Source: Laburnicola sp. R22_1 (taxonomy: Eukaryota > Ascomycota > Dothideomycetes > Pleosporales > Didymosphaeriaceae). From it: a stretch of 64,000 nucleotides of DNA. Positions 35,592 to 49,574 of the stretch are shown here, piece by piece. The notes beneath the pieces are model-generated. The model was given only the letters and a program-made list of their open reading frames with translations. It searched no databases and was not told where the DNA came from. The stretch is from NCBI GenBank assembly GCA_014281115.1, contig JACONQ010000001.1:62001-126000 (forward strand), written 5' to 3'. The stretch's first letter is position 1. Every line of letters begins with the position of its first letter. The position numbers and the translations under genes were made by a program.

Positions 35592-36801
35592 TTAAAGATC
35601 TTTGCTATATAAAGATTCTAATTAATATTAAGTTCGCACTATATATAAAGAGAAGTAAAATAGAAGGTACTATAATCTAGTATCTTGCATATAGTAGTAG
35701 TAACAAAATATATATAAAATAATAATAATTTTATTATTAGTATTTTATATAATAGTATTTTATATAATAGTATTTTATATAATAGTATTTTATATAATAG
35801 TATTATTAATAGTAGTTAATATATAATCTACTATTTAGTATAACTAAATTATATATTATTTCTTAACTAGTAGACTATTAGAGAGCTATAGTAGAGTGTA
35901 GAGTTGTAACTATAGTGTACTATATATATATTATATAAGTCTGCCTTTTATAATATCTATAATATCTAAAAGAAATTCTCTTTTAATATATATAATACTA
36001 AGTCTTTTAAATTTAACTTTTTAATATATATAGTAAGCTAGCTTTCTTATGTCCTAAGATTAAGTTGTCTAATACCTATAGTTAGATAGCTGCCAGAGAA
36101 CTTAAAACTAGTATAGATAACTAGCTGGGTAATATTAGTTATCTAGCCTACCTACTATAAGATATAGTTAAGGCTGGCCTATTAGAGAACTAGATTAATT
36201 ATACTATTTTAGAGGTTATAACTAATAATCTATTTAGACTATATACTATCTTTATATAACTTTAGATTTTTAAGTACGTGGCTATCTTTTTATATAGAGG
36301 CCTGAGTAATAATATAATAATATTTATATAATAATAATAGGTTCGTACTATTATATTGTTAGTAAGACTAGAGAATAGACTACAATATAGTAGTAGGCAA
36401 CTATTAGAGGAAAAGAGAGTATTTTTTATATATTACTAGAGCGCGCGCGCAGCTATAGTAAAAGAAACTCTTAGTAATAGTTAAGATTTTATAGGCGTAT
36501 AAAAATAATAAGAAGTAAGGGTAGTAGCGCGATAAGGGTAAGGGTAAGCGGCGATAGGGGGAGTATAGAGAAGATAGGCGACAGCGAGATTCTAGGGAGT
36601 AGTATATAGCCTAATTACTAGTTATAAGGAGACATTTACTATAAAAAGTAATAAAATAGTTAGATTATTTACTATTATAATTACTATTATTATTAATCTA
36701 GTAAAAAATATTATTAAAGAAATTATTAAGTATATAACATAGGAGTTAGTTAAATAGCTAGCCCGAGATTACGTATTATTACGAATTAACTCTAGAGAAG
36801 A
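35592..36801 (-). mobile_element. T-family element, copy T2 (inverted, 1.2 kb)
   Basis: Exact 14-bp flanking duplication ATTAATAAATAATA (35578-35591 and 36802-36815). It is the reverse complement of T1 and T3 throughout, including both ends. It contains four tandem 15-bp units (AGTATTTTATATAAT) at 35739-35798 that the other copies lack. Confidence 0.78.
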
Positions 36802-36815
36802 ATTAATAAATAATA

Positions 36816-38618
36816 TATAATACTAATTACTACGAAAGCTTTTATAAATAAATTTTGGAAAGAGATTCTAAGTATATAACTTTAAAGGGTTTAGTTTTGT
36901 AGAAGTTATCTAGTGCTATAATAGGTTTAAAATATATAAATTTAAATAATTTATAGGTACTATCTAAAAGCCGACTTTCTGCACTTTTAGTACATAGTAT
37001 AAAACTATTATAAAAAGCTATAGAGGTGCTAGAAAAATGCTTCAAAATAAAGTAAAGTAATAGAACTGGTTTAGCAACTATTTAGAAACACTATTTATCT
37101 ATCAAGTATATATAAATTAGCTAGTCCTTTATAATAAAGTTAATTATAAAATATACTATAGTTTATACTCTATAGGTACTAAAGTTAATAATAATAATAT
37201 TTTTATTAGGCTATTCTTACTAAGAGGAATATTAGCTAGCCATAGTAATTATATATTGTATACACTTAGTTATTAATTATATAATATTAGTTTAGTGCAC
37301 TATACCTATATATATATTAGTAACTACTCTATACTTATATACTATAAGTATATATAACGTGTTAACTTGCTTGTAGATAGCAACACTTATTGCTACTATA
37401 GCTCCTTATAAGTCTACACTATAGGTTTAAATACCTAGTAACACTTACTTATCGCATCCTCTACCTCCCTTTACTATATTAGAATTGCTCTAGAAGTTAA
37501 CGCGCCTTACTTTTACTATAGCACCCTAGCCACAAAGTGTACACGTTAATAAAGCGACGATACTATAATATACTAAGACGCTAAGAGGCATATTTAAAGA
37601 AATAGGTATATAGCATCTAAAAGGCCTACTAGATCTGCACTAGGTGTAGATAAATCTCTAGATTATCTAGCTTAAGAAGGTTGGCCTATAGCTACTATAT
37701 AAGTAGTTATATAATAATAATAGTCTAGCGTATACACCGTACGCAGCGGAGCTTTAGAACTTTTGCCTACTAAAGAAGCACCTTTAGGATAACTATAACT
37801 ATAATCTCGCCACACATTACTATATATAGTTAACTACTATTAAAGGAAATAATAATAAAAGGTATACATACTAGTATCTCTACCTTATTACTACTTATAA
37901 TACTATATAGATATGTTTGTAGTAATAATAATAATAACAAAATAATAATAATAAAATAATAATAACAAAATAATAATAATAAAATAATAATAACAAAATA
38001 ATAATAATAAAATAATAATAACAAAATAATAATAATAAAATAATAATAACAAAATAATAATAATAAAACAACAATAATAAAATAATAACGCTAACTAAGT
38101 CCTTTAAAAGAATAAGTAATAAAAAAGATAAAAAGAGCGTGCATATAGCAACGCGACGCAAAGTAACCTAAGGGCAATTACTAGTATCTATAAAGAGATA
38201 TATATAATAAACTATTACATTACTACATAATATCCATAATTAAAATTTCTAATAAAGATAATAATAATATAACACCGTTGCCTACGCATATAGTATAAAA
38301 ATTTATAACTAAAAAGTAAGTCTTTATTTATCTTTATATAACTCTATTGTTATATAGTATATTTAATCTTTACATAAGACCTTAAGGTTATAATCTAATA
38401 TAGCTATCCTCTGCTCTAATAATACTATTACTACTAGGTAGGTAGTTACACATTTATACGTGTATATTATTTAGTAATATAGTGGATAAGTAAGTTAGGT
38501 GTTATTATTATAAGTTATTATCTTAAAAGCTAAGGGAGAGAAATATTAGAAAAACTTTAACACGCTTTAGTTCTAGGACTTAGTATATATATAATATTCT
38601 GTAATATTATATTATATA
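36816..38618. other. AT-rich sequence with a simple repeat
   Basis: No gene recognised. Two apparent open frames on the minus strand at 37830-38161 are products of the simple repeat at 37918-38092 and not genes. Confidence 0.5.
37918..38092. repeat. Compound AAT/AAC simple repeat
   Basis: About eight alternating blocks of AATAATAATAACAA and AATAATAATAATAA, a higher-order array of roughly 28 bp. Confidence 0.9.
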
Positions 38619-39160
38619 TAGCGTTAATTAAATCTATCTAGGAGAAGAATAATAAAGGCTTTTATCTTTAATAATATAATAACAAAAGCAGAGCCCCTGC
38701 CTAGTAACTAAAAAGAGCATAAGAAAGTAATTAAAAAGCGTAGTTAAACTGCTAAGTAAGCTTAGTAGTCTTAGTGTATAACTACTATATATAAAAGTTT
38801 TATAAAAAGACTACTTAAAACTTTAGTATAGTAATACTATAATTATTTTTTCTACTATCCTAAGTTATAAACTACTATCTACATTATTATAAATAATATA
38901 ACTTAATATATTAATAGGTATATTTCTTATAAGTAAATATACTATATACGCTATAGGTAAATCTTATATAGGTTACTAGCTTATAGAATATAGGTAAGAT
39001 ATAAGTAAGTTTAAAGTTTAAACTATTATTATATTATAAAATATTTAAGGTTCTTTAATTAGAATTAGGGGCTATATATAGTATATATAACCTTTTATCT
39101 TAATTTACTTTAACCTTAAACTAAAAAAATTGAAAAAGGTATTTGGCACGCCGATATTTT
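38619..39160 (+). mobile_element. R-family element, copy D, internally deleted (0.54 kb)
   Basis: It has the R-family 5' end (GCGTTAATTAAATCTATC) and 3' end (TTTGGCACGCCGATA) but lacks about half of the interior. ATATTATATA flanks both sides (38609-38618, 39161-39170), although that 10-mer is low-complexity and weak evidence by itself. Confidence 0.6.
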
Positions 39161-39763
39161 ATATTATATAGGTGCTAGTAATATAAAAAAATAGTAATTA
39201 AATATAGTAGGGCTACTTTAAAACTAAATAAGTAGAGATAGTTTATAACTCTTACCTAGAAGGAAATTTATAGATACTATAATTAAATTTTATAAATATA
39301 TCTAAAACAAAGTACCTATTATATTATTAGGAAGAGAAATATCTCAGACCTTTTAGTATACAGTACAACGCTATAAGAGAGAGCTATGTACCTATTATAA
39401 TAAATTTACTTATAGTTAAAAAGTAAATAATATTTAAATATATAATAAAACTTCTTAAATAAACTAAAAATACGCTTTCTAATAATATACTATCTTTTCC
39501 TATACTATTTTTAGCCTAACCTATCTTGCTGCTTTACTTTTTTAATGCGTTTTTAGCACACCTATAGCTTTTCCTTATAGCTTTATACTGTATACTAAAA
39601 GGTCTATAATATTTCTCTTCTAGATACTATCTTTTCCTAGTCTATCCTTTTACTTTTAGAAGGTTAGAGGACTTATATACATAGATTTAATTAAGAATAA
39701 ATTATATATAGTATTTTTAATAATAATGTTAATATTATATAATATTATATACGCTGCTAGTAT

Positions 39764-41337
<1,574 letters not shown>

Positions 41338-41760
41338 ATACGCTGCTAGTATAGTAGATTATAAAGTAATATTAAAAATAGTTTTAATTTAGGTTTTAAT
41401 TACTTTATTTATATATCTTACCTATTTCTTTTAGGCAAAAGTATAAACTATCTCTACTTATTAGTTTTTAAGTAGTCCTACTCTATTTAATTACTATATT
41501 TTATATTATATTACTAGCACCTATATAATATAATAGTATATATAGGCGCTAAGCCCTAGAGTATATTAAAGTTTTTCTAACACCTTTTCTAGCTTTTAAG
41601 ATAACTTATAATAATAACATCCTATTTGCCTACTATATTACTAGATAATTAATACTTACCTTTTAAACTTTTACTATCCTATTACTAGATAATTAATAAT
41701 TTAGAACTTTTACTTTGCTTTGCTTTATTACTATAATATATAATAAATTATATAATATAT

Positions 41761-43964
41761 TCTATTAGTAGCCCGAATAGATTAGTCCGCCGAATAGTTT
41801 TTCTTAATAACTTCGAGGTCCCTTATAACTCATTATAGAACACCGCCAACGTTACTTTATAGTAACTCATAATAACCTACTATAACTTATAATATACTAA
41901 GTTACTATTTAATCTACTTTTTACGTCGTGCAGCCTCTTTGCGCGGCTGCTGTAGCCGCGTAAAGCTAAGGAGTCTTTCTTAGTAATACGAACTTATAAC
42001 AAGACTCCCTATAATATACAATATATTATCTACTATACTATATATAGGCAATATATAGTATACTTATTATGATTCGTAGTAAAGCATACTATATCTTAAG
42101 TAGTACTTTATCTAATTTTTAGTTACTAAGTGCGTACTATTGTAAGATAAAGTTAACCCGTTATTTTTAGTCTTATAGTAACCTATAATAAAATCACTCT
42201 AATTTACTATTAACACTATCTAAAAATAAGCCGCTAAGGGTAATATCTAACTCCTCCTCTATCTCTTTATCTATCTAATAGGTCCTTAAGTTGTGCCCAG
42301 GCTCTCTACACCTCCTATAGCGGCGTTGTGTTAAGAGACCTGCCTCTTCCTTACTACTACCTCGCGCCCTTTTTTAACAACTTCACTCTAATAGAAGGGC
42401 TTTCTACTCCTAAATCTACTCCCTAAGCAAAGCCTAGTATCCTACCTTTCTAAATGCGCTTTCTTTTACGCGTTTTTCGCTTCGTTAGAACCTTAATTTG
42501 CTCCTTAAGTTCCTTAATACGGGTCTCTTAAAGTACACTATAGTAGAGCATAAGTTTAGCACCTTTTATAAGCTGTAAGTAGCTTAATTTAGTATTAGAT
42601 AGAGACCGAATAAAAGAGTCACGTACGAGCTTTAACTGGGATCTAAACCCAAGGGTATTGCTTAGGGTCCTGGCTTGCCATAGTGTATCTGGTGGGGTAC
42701 TCTGAGGTGGAGTGTGAATACGCATATTAAGGCAATCTACTACTACTAACGCATCTAAAGGAATAAGCCTAGAGGCCTTAAAGGCTTTTTTATAGTTTTC
42801 TAGTATAAATATATTAAAAAACGCGTTGTAAAAGGCTAGTAGAAAGCCCTCTTTGTTAATATAAAAGACGCGTCGGCGCGCTAAGTCCTACACGTGCTAG
42901 GAGTACTTTAGCTTTAGTGGCGCGAAATAGACTATATTAAGCGGCTGGAGGATATAAGATAAGTGCGCTAGCATACAGAGTGTTAGGATCTTCTGTTCTA
43001 GGCAATAATCCTTAAAATCCTAGGAGTGGTGGCTCTTATAGCTGTCTAGAATAAGTAACCTCTATAACCCTACTATGCGCAGTCTTATATACCCGTTAAA
43101 GTGCTTTAACTACGCGACTCTAAGCTCGCTGTTAGTCTAGCTGGTCTTAGAGACTAAGAGCTTCTAATCGCGAGGGATACTAGTCTCCTTATACTATGCT
43201 AAGATATAGACTCGCCCTTTATAAATAATAAAGGGCGGGGTAGTATACCTAGCAGCGCAAATACTCTAAATTACTATAACTTACTTGCAGTTGCCTAGCT
43301 AAACAAGCGTAGGTTAAGAACGTCTTTCTAAACTAGTTACAACCTTTATTAAGCTAATAACTCCTATCTAGAAGCCTGTCTTATTAAAGTTATAGATGTC
43401 TTTATCCTGCACTCTATACTTGGCTTTTGTGTTCTCTACTAGCTAAAACCACGCGTTTATAACCTTTAGGTCTTCTTGTTATATTCTCTATTAGTCCTTC
43501 GCTCGATTAAAAGCCATTTTAAGCTTAGGTACGCGCTTTACAAAGCGCTAAGCCTAGCATTATCCTATAGGGTCTCTGTGCCACGCAGCTAGTAGTTTAT
43601 TAGCTATATCTTCTACTTTACCTAGCTAGGATGCAAATTCTCGCGAATCTAGGTTAAGGATATACTGTATAAGCGTCTGCTCTTTAGTTATAGTAAGCTT
43701 TGCCATGCCTAATCGTGTATCTGCTTAGGCGATAATTTTATTAATTTAATTGCTTAGTGTAGACTTTAGGATATTATATACTACAGCAGCGCGTTATAGG
43801 CTTAAAATTTACTTATTCTAATAGGCGTAAAGGGCAAGCTTAATTCTGCCCTTTTGATTAGATGATAACGCGTTGTGTTATTCAGACATTATAATTTATA
43901 GTAAAGTGTTGTGGTCTTGGCAAAAACTGTTCGGCGGACTAATTTATTCGGGCTACTAATAGAA
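41761..43964 (-). mobile_element. Pogo/Fot1-type DNA transposon relic (2.2 kb)
   Basis: Terminal inverted repeats of about 45 bp: left TTCTATTAGTAGCCCGAATA then GATTAGTCCGCCGAA; right is its complement with a few transitions. TA flanks both ends. It carries a minus-strand transposase relic. RIP damage is intermediate between the 25191 element and the surrounding sequence. Confidence 0.82.
42520..43889 (-). pseudogene. Pogo-type (DDE1) transposase, broken
   Basis: The ATG at 43889 starts MSEHNALSSNQKGRIKLAL, then an N-terminal HTH (SLQRAAVVYNVLKSTLSNQI), a CENP-B-type HTH (TKEQTLIQYILNLDSREFAS, RFVKRVPKLK) and YNFNKTGFQIGV at the start of the DDE domain. The distal part includes an open stretch at 42725-42528 beginning MRIHTPPQSTPPDTLWQA, the proline-rich linker common after the catalytic domain of fungal pogo transposases. 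Stops between these are mostly TAG or TAA at former Gln codons. The DDE catalytic residues could not all be placed. Confidence 0.75.
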
Positions 43965-46550
43965 TATGTTATACGTACTTTTTACTTTTAACACTAAATA
44001 GCACTTTACTATTCTTTACTAATAACCTATTAACTATTAAACACCTAGCTATTACTCTACTTATTTCTTATAGAAATTCTATAAAATAAGTGTATATTTA
44101 TATATTTACTATATATTTATTATTTATTTATTATAGTAACTTTTCTTTAGCCTCTTTAGGTTTTATAGCTATTATTTATATTTTTATATTTTTAGTAACC
44201 TTTAGTAATTCTAGCCTATTACTTATTTAAAATTATTTTAGTACTAAGGATTACTAATTTAGCTAAGTACTAAATAGCTAAATTACTAAAAAGTAAGTTA
44301 TACCTTAAAATTTATAGTATTTAAAATATTTAAGTTTTTTTAATATAGCGTAAGAAATTACTTAGGCCTAATTATAAATAATATAACTTGTAGTTTATTA
44401 CTATACTATTAGTAATATTAAGTAGTATTTATTTTTATAAATACCTATAGCTTTTCCTTATTATTATTATATATATAAACGTGTAACTATTTACTTAGTA
44501 GTAATAGTATTTATAGGGCAAGGGATAGCTATACTAAATTATAACCTTAAGATCTTATATAATAATTAAATATACTATATAGTGGATTAATAAACACTTA
44601 ATATATCTAGTTATAGATTTTTATACTTATATAGGCTGTGTTATATTATCATCTTTAACTTTAGTATCTATAGTTTATTGTTTTACGACTAAGGGGTTTC
44701 TAATAAAAATATTATAATAATAGTAGTTATCCCTCCTACTATTGTTAATATAGAAAAGCGTTTTAAGGTAGTATTAATAAAAAGAAGTTAGCGCGTTAGC
44801 CTAAGCTTACTAAGCGTTAGTATCTATAAACTATAGGATTAACTACCTTATTAGTATAAAAAGCTAATTTATATATGCTAATAAATAGTCCCTAATCTAT
44901 ATTACTATTTTATCTTTATTTAATATATTTTTAGTATACGTATAGCTTTTTTATAGTATTTTATACTGTAAACTAAAAGGTCAATAATATTTCTTTTCTA
45001 GATATCTTACCTATAATATAGTATAATTATAGTAAAATAAAAATAAATTATTCTTAATAGTATATATTTAAAATCTATTTTATATATAGGCCTATACGCT
45101 ATAGTAGGGGACTATAAGCGAGAATTTTACTTTAGAAATAAGCGAAAACTTAGACTTCTTAGCAAGTTCGAATCTCGCCCTCTCCTCTCTCTGGTTTTTA
45201 AACACTAAAAACCAATCTTTGTAAATAAGAAGAAAAGTAGCCTAAATAAGCTAGTATTTCTAATAATTAAGAAATTTCTAACTATTTGAGCTAGTCTTAA
45301 CTAAGTTACTAGATTAAACTTATAGGACGGGAAGGCTATTAGTAAGTACCTCTAATAATTAAGAAATCTTTAACTAGTTACTAGTCTTAATAAGTTATTA
45401 AGATTTAAACTTATAGAACAAGAAAGTTAATTAAGGCATATTACTAATTTAGGAAAAACTTTATTGGAAATTTTCATTCACGCTTTAGACAAATAATAGG
45501 CCACTAGTGTTAGTTTTCTCTTAACCCCCTTTAAAGGGCTTTTTTAACTAGGGGAAAGTACCCCTCGTCTATCTATACAATTTGTCTGTGGCTATAATTA
45601 CTTTACAGAAAATTTGAAAGCAATAGAAATGTTAATAATAATATATAGGCCTATAAAAATAAGTATATATAATATAGTTTACTACTATAAAAAGTATTAG
45701 TTAGCTTTATAATATATATTACTCTATTAGGTTAAGAATAGTAAAAATAAATATCTTTACTTTTACAAATTAGTAGCTAAATACTACCTACTATTATAAT
45801 AGTCCTTTTTCTAATTTAAAATTAGTAAAGTTATTAATATAGTCTAATATATACTATAAAGTACTAGTGTTAAATAGCTAAATAGTAAAATTTACAATAG
45901 AGAATTATTAAATTAAAACTATATAAGTACCTATATTACTAAAATAAAATTATTTATTATTATTATAAAAATGTGTTAATAGTAATAAACTTAAATTAAT
46001 ATATATAGTAAAAAGACTATAATATTAGTATTACTATTATTATTCTTAAATTTAAATTCTATAGTAGTAGTATTATTAGTCTTTTACTTCTTTACCTTCT
46101 TTAGTGTAGTCTTTTTAACTACTATACTAACTTTTTTACTAAGCCTATTTATATTTTTATAACTTATTATAGTTAATATATCTACAACTAATAAAAGTTA
46201 AATTATACTTATAGCACTAGATATATTTTACCTATAACTTTTTATATTATATAGAGTATATAATAGTCTAGTAGGTAAAGTATATTAGTAATAAAGTATT
46301 ACTATTTAGAAAATACTTTTAAAGATATTTATAATTTTAGATTTAATATTTTAAAATCTAGTAAGATTTTTAGCTAATAAATTATTAATTATAATATCTA
46401 TTATATTAGGCAAGATAGTAAGAAAAAAAAGCCCTTAACTTTATTTAACTTAAATATTATTTTTATAGTAATAATAATAAACTATATAAAAGAGACTATA
46501 TATTTTATAATTTAGGTCTAATACTAGTAAACTATATCTGAATATATATA
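43965..46550. other. AT-rich sequence with small repeats
   Basis: No gene recognised. It holds a tRNA-like B box near 45165, a diverged tandem duplication at about 45258-45428, and a less AT-rich island at about 45455-45630. About 44925-45005 resembles in inverse orientation the L1 segment near 7885-7945. Confidence 0.5.
45258..45428 (+). repeat. Two-unit tandem repeat (about 85 bp)
   Basis: Two diverged units share TTCTAATAATTAAGAAAT, AACTAGTTACTAGTCTTAA-like sequence and ATTTAAACTTATAGAACA-like sequence. Confidence 0.65.
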
Positions 46551-47860
46551 TAGCGTTAATTAAATCTACTTAAGAGTAGAGTAACAAAGACTTTTATCTT
46601 AAATAACATAATAAAAAAGCAAAGCCACCTGCTTAGTAATTAAAAAAGCGTAAAAAGGTAATTATAAAAAAAGATCTAAATATATATAAAAGTTATTTTT
46701 ATTATAGTATAGATTTATAAAGTTATAAAATAGTACAATAAAAAAATTACTAGTATTATAATTAAATATTTTTACGCTCTTTTTAATTACTATATTAGGA
46801 AAGTATTTATACGCATATAAGCACCTAGGGTACCTAAGTAGCCCTATATAAGACTACGCACGCCTATATACTAAATACGCTTAGAGCACGCTAGTAATAC
46901 TACTTTTTTCTTAGTATATATATACGTAAGATTGCGTAAAAATACGCACCTATACTACTAGTATATCTAGAGTAACTAGAGTAGCTAGAGTATTCTAAAT
47001 ACCTATACTACCTATAAAATATTAATTAATAAGCAAATAAAGCTCTTGAATTAGCTAAAACTTAAAAAGAAGCTTAGTAAGCTACTTAGTAAGCTGCTTT
47101 ATAAGGTATTAAAAAAGATTTTTTAAAGTATAAAGTTAAAGTCTCTTACTAGATAGTAATTACTAGTTAATATAATAGTACTAATTACTATCGTATTATA
47201 TAAAACTTCTACCTAAACCTGAATTCTAGGTTTTATAGGTTTAAAAATAGAAAAAATATAGTTTTATAATTTTTTAAAAGAATTAGATTAGGCGAAAATT
47301 AGTAGCTTAGCAAAGAACACTATTTTAAAAAGTATAAACTTTAAAAACTTTCTAACCACCTTACTTTTATTAAATCTTTTTTAAAAATTTAAATAGTAAA
47401 TTATTAGTACTATATTACTATATATAAATATTATATAATATATATAAAAACTAGTAAAATAAAGAGTTTTTTATTAATTACTAACTAAGTACGTATTAAA
47501 AATAGTATTGTTAAATTAAATAACTAAAGACTAGTTTTTTTCTATATATCTATTAAAAAGTAAAATTATAGCTTTACTAGTAAAAAGTTATAAAGCTTTA
47601 AAACAATTACTTATTTAAACTATTTGTGTATATCTGCCTAAGTCTATATATATCTATATATCTCTAAGTATTTTTATGCTAGCAAATTACTTATATAAAA
47701 GTATATAAGTATGCACACGTCTACGTACGTCTACGTATAGTTAACTAGCCTCTTTAGACAAAACTTTCCTACTATAAGTAGGAGGCTCTACTTTTTTATT
47801 ATATTATTTAAGATAAAAGGCTTTATTATTCTATCCCTAGATAGATTTAATTAATGCTAC
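46551..47860. repeat. R-family 5'-end fragments in inverted arrangement
   Basis: About 46551-46670 matches the first 120 bp of the R family, and about 47765-47860 is the reverse complement of the same end. About 46765-46800 holds a small inverted fragment. They may be the termini of one element of about 1.3 kb or two independent fragments. The flanks do not show a clear duplication. Confidence 0.5.
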
Positions 47861-48415
47861 ACACATAATTAATTTAATTTAAAAAGTATTTTATAGTTAA
47901 TAATAGTTATAGTAAGGCTCTTATAAACTAAAAAAGAATTATTACTATTACTTTATTATTATTAGTATCTTAGGTATTAATAGTAGTAGTATTTTTCTTT
48001 ATTACTAAAAAAACTATTATAAGGTAAGTTTTTTTAAAAATAATAAGTTAAACACTTATATACCTAAATATAATTTACTATACAAACTAGTATTTAAAAA
48101 AAAATTACTTTAAATAAATAGCTTAAAGAATAAAAATTAAGCTTAAATTAAAATATTAAAGCTATAATATAATAATCTTACTAATACTAAGTATATAAAT
48201 TAATAATACTACTAATACGAATAATATTAGGTAGTAATATAATAGCTATTAGTAGTAGTAAAATTCTATAAAGTAGTAGAATAACTAGTAAGGCTGTAGT
48301 AGTTAATATAGTAATAGTTAAATATATAGTAATATATAGGGCGGTTAAAAGGTAATTAAAAAATAATTAAATTACTATAATAATAATATAGTAGAATTGC
48401 TAAGGGTTATAACTT
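47861..48415. other. AT-rich sequence, nothing recognised
   Basis: Short simple-sequence stretches only. No open frame or repeat boundary found. Confidence 0.5.
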
Positions 48416-48542
48416 AAAGAAAGTAGAATATAATATTATTAGATTAAGCTAATTAAAAGATCTGCCATGTAGCACTATTACATAATAGCGCGTAAACAAT
48501 AAGACAACTAACGCCTGCCAGGTGGTGTAGAGCACCTTCCAA
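48416..48542 (+). repeat. Right copy of 127-bp margin repeat
   Basis: Gap-free counterpart of 1775-1901. It carries C and G (for example ACGCCTGCCAGGTGGTGTAG) where the left copy has T and A. The AT-to-GC composition boundary of the block falls inside this copy. Confidence 0.8.
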
Positions 48543-48821
48543 CAATTCGAAGACCGGCATCGCAAAGAAGGTCTAAGGAGCCAATAAATAACGTTAGTAT
48601 CTGGATCCATCCGCATGAATACAATCGAGATGAATCCTAGGGACGAACCGCGAGGAAGGTTCCGGGTAGGAACGCCATTGTCAGCACGGCAATTGCCTTC
48701 ATTGCCGAACTGTCACGTTGAGACGCTTGCATAACTAGGCTTGAGAGTACAGCCATTTTCCGCTGGGCCTTAGCCTCCCTTTGGGCGAGATAATTGTAAA
48801 CCTGGAGTTAGGGTTGTCAGT
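48543..48821. other. GC-balanced intergenic region
   Basis: First non-RIP sequence to the right of the block and 3' of the small minus-strand gene. No feature recognised. Confidence 0.5.
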
Positions 48822-49235
48822 TCATGGCTTCGGATTGTGACCGTTGTGTGCGTAGTCAAGAAGAGAACGTACGGCCGCCTGTTGCGCTTGGGCGCGTTTC
48901 TCGACAAATACAATGTCGGCCATAACTACCTGAGTCCGCTGTTCCAGGAAAGCCAACTTCTCAGACAACATTTTGCCCGCTGCGGCTATGTACTCTGCAT
49001 CGCCGCTTTGGCCTGCCTTCTTATTCAGGGTTTCAATCCCTGTGCCGATCCCGCCTATGCTCAGAAGGAGCGTCTTGGCGTGACTCTCAGCAGATGTTGT
49101 CACCTGAATGACTCCGAGCACGGCCACGGTCACGTCGTTTAGTTCTGATTCAGGGGTTTCTTGATCAGCCCCATTACCGCTATCGCGTAAATCGGGTATC
49201 GCTTCGGATCCCTGAGGTGCGAACATCGGAGTCAC
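48822..49235 (-). CDS. Small hypothetical protein (137 aa)
   Basis: Single open frame from ATG 49235 to a stop at 48822. The N-terminal 35 residues are acidic and polar (MTPMFAPQGSEAIPDLRDSG), then the sequence is predicted to be mostly helical and Ala-rich (AEYIAAAGKMLSEKLAFLEQ, then VFVEKRAQAQQAAVRSLL). No signal peptide, membrane segment or family motif that I recognise. The amphipathic helices could form a coiled coil. Base composition is ordinary and there are no RIP stops. It is the gene nearest the AT block. It could also be a remnant of a longer protein. Confidence 0.5.
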   Translation of the reverse strand: MTPMFAPQGSEAIPDLRDSGNGADQETPESELNDVTVAVLGVIQVTTSAESHAKTLLLSIGGIGTGIETLNKKAGQSGDAEYIAAAGKMLSEKLAFLEQRTQVVMADIVFVEKRAQAQQAAVRSLLDYAHNGHNPKP

Positions 49236-49574
49236 CGTGCTGACCGCACGTCAAAGAGAAGACGGAGTTTGAGGCGCTTCTATTTAAGTATTAGTGCCCA
49301 AGCAAGGTAGCGAGGGGTGGTTTAAGTGAGTTGGGGTTAATAGGGGCAAGTTTCAGGTAAAACAAATGGTTAACTTCTATAAGGGAGGCTACGGGAGTAA
49401 TTAATAGCATAGAAGCATTATAAAGAACCTATGTTCTATATATTTACGAGTATTATATTTAATCCGTCCATTAAATCACGCACGAAATTCAAGACATTAA
49501 TCTAATTAAATAATACTCCACCCTCTCGTCTTCGTTACAACCTCTCTCTACAACCACCAAATCTTCCACACTTT
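49236..49574. other. Intergenic region between hypothetical gene and FAD pseudogene
   Basis: Contains the presumed promoter of the minus-strand hypothetical gene. CTATTTAAGTA at about 49279-49289 is TATA-like. The part from about 49430 is AT-rich. No gene seen. Confidence 0.4.

Noticed and set aside
37830..38161. Two minus-strand frames rich in Leu, Tyr and Ile
   Set aside because: They are translations of the AAT/AAC simple repeat.
45100..45200. Functional tRNA gene
   Set aside because: The B box is good, but the acceptor and D stems do not pair convincingly and the region is RIP-mutated.
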